A DNA stretch of 6,386 nt, from positions 1 through 6,386 of the forward strand of contig NBLS01000031.1 in NCBI GenBank assembly GCA_002084385.1, written 5' to 3'. The translations under genes were made by a program, and so were the position numbers. How positions within the stretch are numbered: the first letter of the stretch is position 1; each line of letters begins with the position of its first letter. This document shows positions 5,722 through 6,386 of this stretch, in pieces. The notes under the pieces were generated by a model. It was not told the origin of the DNA, did no database searches, and saw only the letters and a program-made list of their open reading frames with translations. This DNA is from Desulfobacteraceae bacterium 4572_19 (GTDB lineage Bacteria > Desulfobacterota > Desulfobacteria > Desulfobacterales > NBLS01).

Positions 5722-5757
5722 ATTCACATCCCCTTTATTTATTAAAAAATTTTAAAC

Positions 5758-5782
5758 ATTAGATTTATATTGTATTAGATTT
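5758..5782. repeat. Nine-base direct repeat between cmr3 and cmr4
   Basis: ATTAGATTT occurs at 5758-5766 and again at 5774-5782 (plus-strand reading), 16 bp apart start to start, in the only real gap within the cmr genes. It could be a regulator site or chance in AT-rich DNA. The gap also holds a short TTTTCA/TGAAAA hairpin next to the cmr3 stop. No convincing promoter or terminator is seen. Confidence 0.3.
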
Positions 5783-5798
5783 TTTTTCATAATGAAAA

Positions 5799-6386
5799 TT
5801 AATCCTCCGTAACAGATTTTACAGGTATGTGGATCATTTTATTTAGTCCTATTTTTATGGCAAGTGGAATATTTGGTTTTTTAAGAGTTTTACCTTCTTG
5901 TACATAAATTACCGATGCGGCCGGAAAAATTCGATACGCATCTGTTTTTATCGAATTTGTTCCGGGAGGGTTTATCATACGCAAAGATGAAATCTCTTTT
6001 GCAATACCGTGGGATGAAGATTCAAGCCATTTAATATCTTTGGAAATAACCGGAGAAAGGGTAACTACCTTGCATGGCCCATTAATATTAAGCTCATGAT
6101 CATCTTCTAATAAGCTTGGTGAGCTTAAATCTTTTATTAATTGATAATCATTAAATGCCGTTATATCATTTAAAGGTTGTTTATCTATCATAAAAACAGA
6201 TTGTTCACCACCAAGGGTAATTGAATTCGCAAGTTTGACATTTTCAGATAAAAAACATATTACACCAAAACTTAGCTCTTCATTCTTTGAAGAAAATGAG
6301 TAATCATTTTTAACATAAAACTGTTTATCAATTACCTGTTTACGGTTTAAACCAATGCCCACTTGACGATGATTAATAAATGGGCT
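5799..6386 (-). CDS. cmr3: Cmr3, type III-B crRNA 5'-tag binding subunit (partial)
   Basis: Cmr3 (Cas5 family) sits with Cmr2/Cas10 at the foot of the complex and holds the 5' tag of the crRNA. The frame is open to the window edge, so about 195 C-terminal residues are seen of a protein usually near 350; the N-terminal part is outside. Reading in from the edge, HRQVGIGLNRKQVIDKQFYV matches the family 'h.GIgld..t.t..eg.lY' box, followed by SFGVICFLSE, then INPPGTNS...AYRIFPAASVIYVQEG, equivalent to the C-terminal 'r.vPAGSVyyf' motif. The GTG at 6362 within the visible part is internal, not the start. The gene ends with TAA about 75 nt before cmr4. The upstream cmr1 and cmr2/cas10 expected of a functional locus are not in view. 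Confidence 0.88.
   Translation of the reverse strand, partial: SPFINHRQVGIGLNRKQVIDKQFYVKNDYSFSSKNEELSFGVICFLSENVKLANSITLGGEQSVFMIDKQPLNDITAFNDYQLIKDLSSPSLLEDDHELNINGPCKVVTLSPVISKDIKWLESSSHGIAKEISSLRMINPPGTNSIKTDAYRIFPAASVIYVQEGKTLKKPNIPLAIKIGLNKMIHIPVKSVTED

Noticed and set aside
5790..5800. TTTTCA/TGAAAA hairpin after cmr3 as a terminator
   Set aside because: The stem is short and AT-only and is not followed by a T tract in the direction of transcription; cmr4 lies directly downstream.
1..6386. A CRISPR array
   Set aside because: No repeated 25-40 bp unit with regular spacing was found in any intergenic stretch; the array must lie outside the window if present.

Overview
The window is the 3' part of a type III-B (Cmr) CRISPR-Cas locus followed by an accessory defence-type region. 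Every gene is on the minus strand, so reading order runs from high to low coordinates. The DNA is AT-rich. Many genes have good Shine-Dalgarno sequences (GGAGG, AAGGGG, GAGGTG, AAGGA) and stop/start overlaps, which argues for a bacterium with normal SD-led initiation. The Rpn-type remnant, the mazEF-like remnant and the AT-rich Cmr locus would fit, for example, an AT-rich Desulfobacterota-like genome, but the sequence alone does not settle the taxon.

Reading along the minus strand: (1) 6386-3393 is the Cmr operon: cmr3 (cut by the window edge), cmr4, cmr5 and cmr6. cmr4/cmr5 and cmr5/cmr6 overlap at their stop/start codons. cmr1, cmr2/cas10 and any CRISPR array would lie outside the window. 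(2) 3388-3284, starting a few bases after the cmr6 stop, is a striking inverted-repeat element: a long outer stem closing a tight three-way junction with two inner hairpins. (3) 3215-2852 is a toxin-antitoxin relic: an intact small acidic antitoxin-like gene overlapping (ATGA) a MazF/PemK-type toxin that stops after 18 codons. (4) 2819-1153 is a two-gene unit: a small stand-alone CARF-like (Rossmann) protein followed 41 bp later by a 373-residue protein with a clear PIN nuclease core and extra N- and C-terminal regions. A hairpin plus T6 tract follows, and looks like an intrinsic terminator. (5) 962-177 is an N-formylglutamate amidohydrolase-family gene with its own possible promoter. (6) 183-1 is a headless C-terminal piece of an Rpn/PD-(D/E)XK transposase-family protein.

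Working model (inference): target RNA binding by the Cmr complex activates Cas10 (not in the window) to make a cyclic oligoadenylate. The small CARF-like protein would sense it and control the PIN ribonuclease, as a split version of the single-chain CARF-effector proteins of type III systems. This CARF + PIN pair is the best candidate in the window for an undescribed system. The toxin relic, the structured element and the Rpn fragment show that the flank of the Cmr operon has been a site of repeated insertion and decay.
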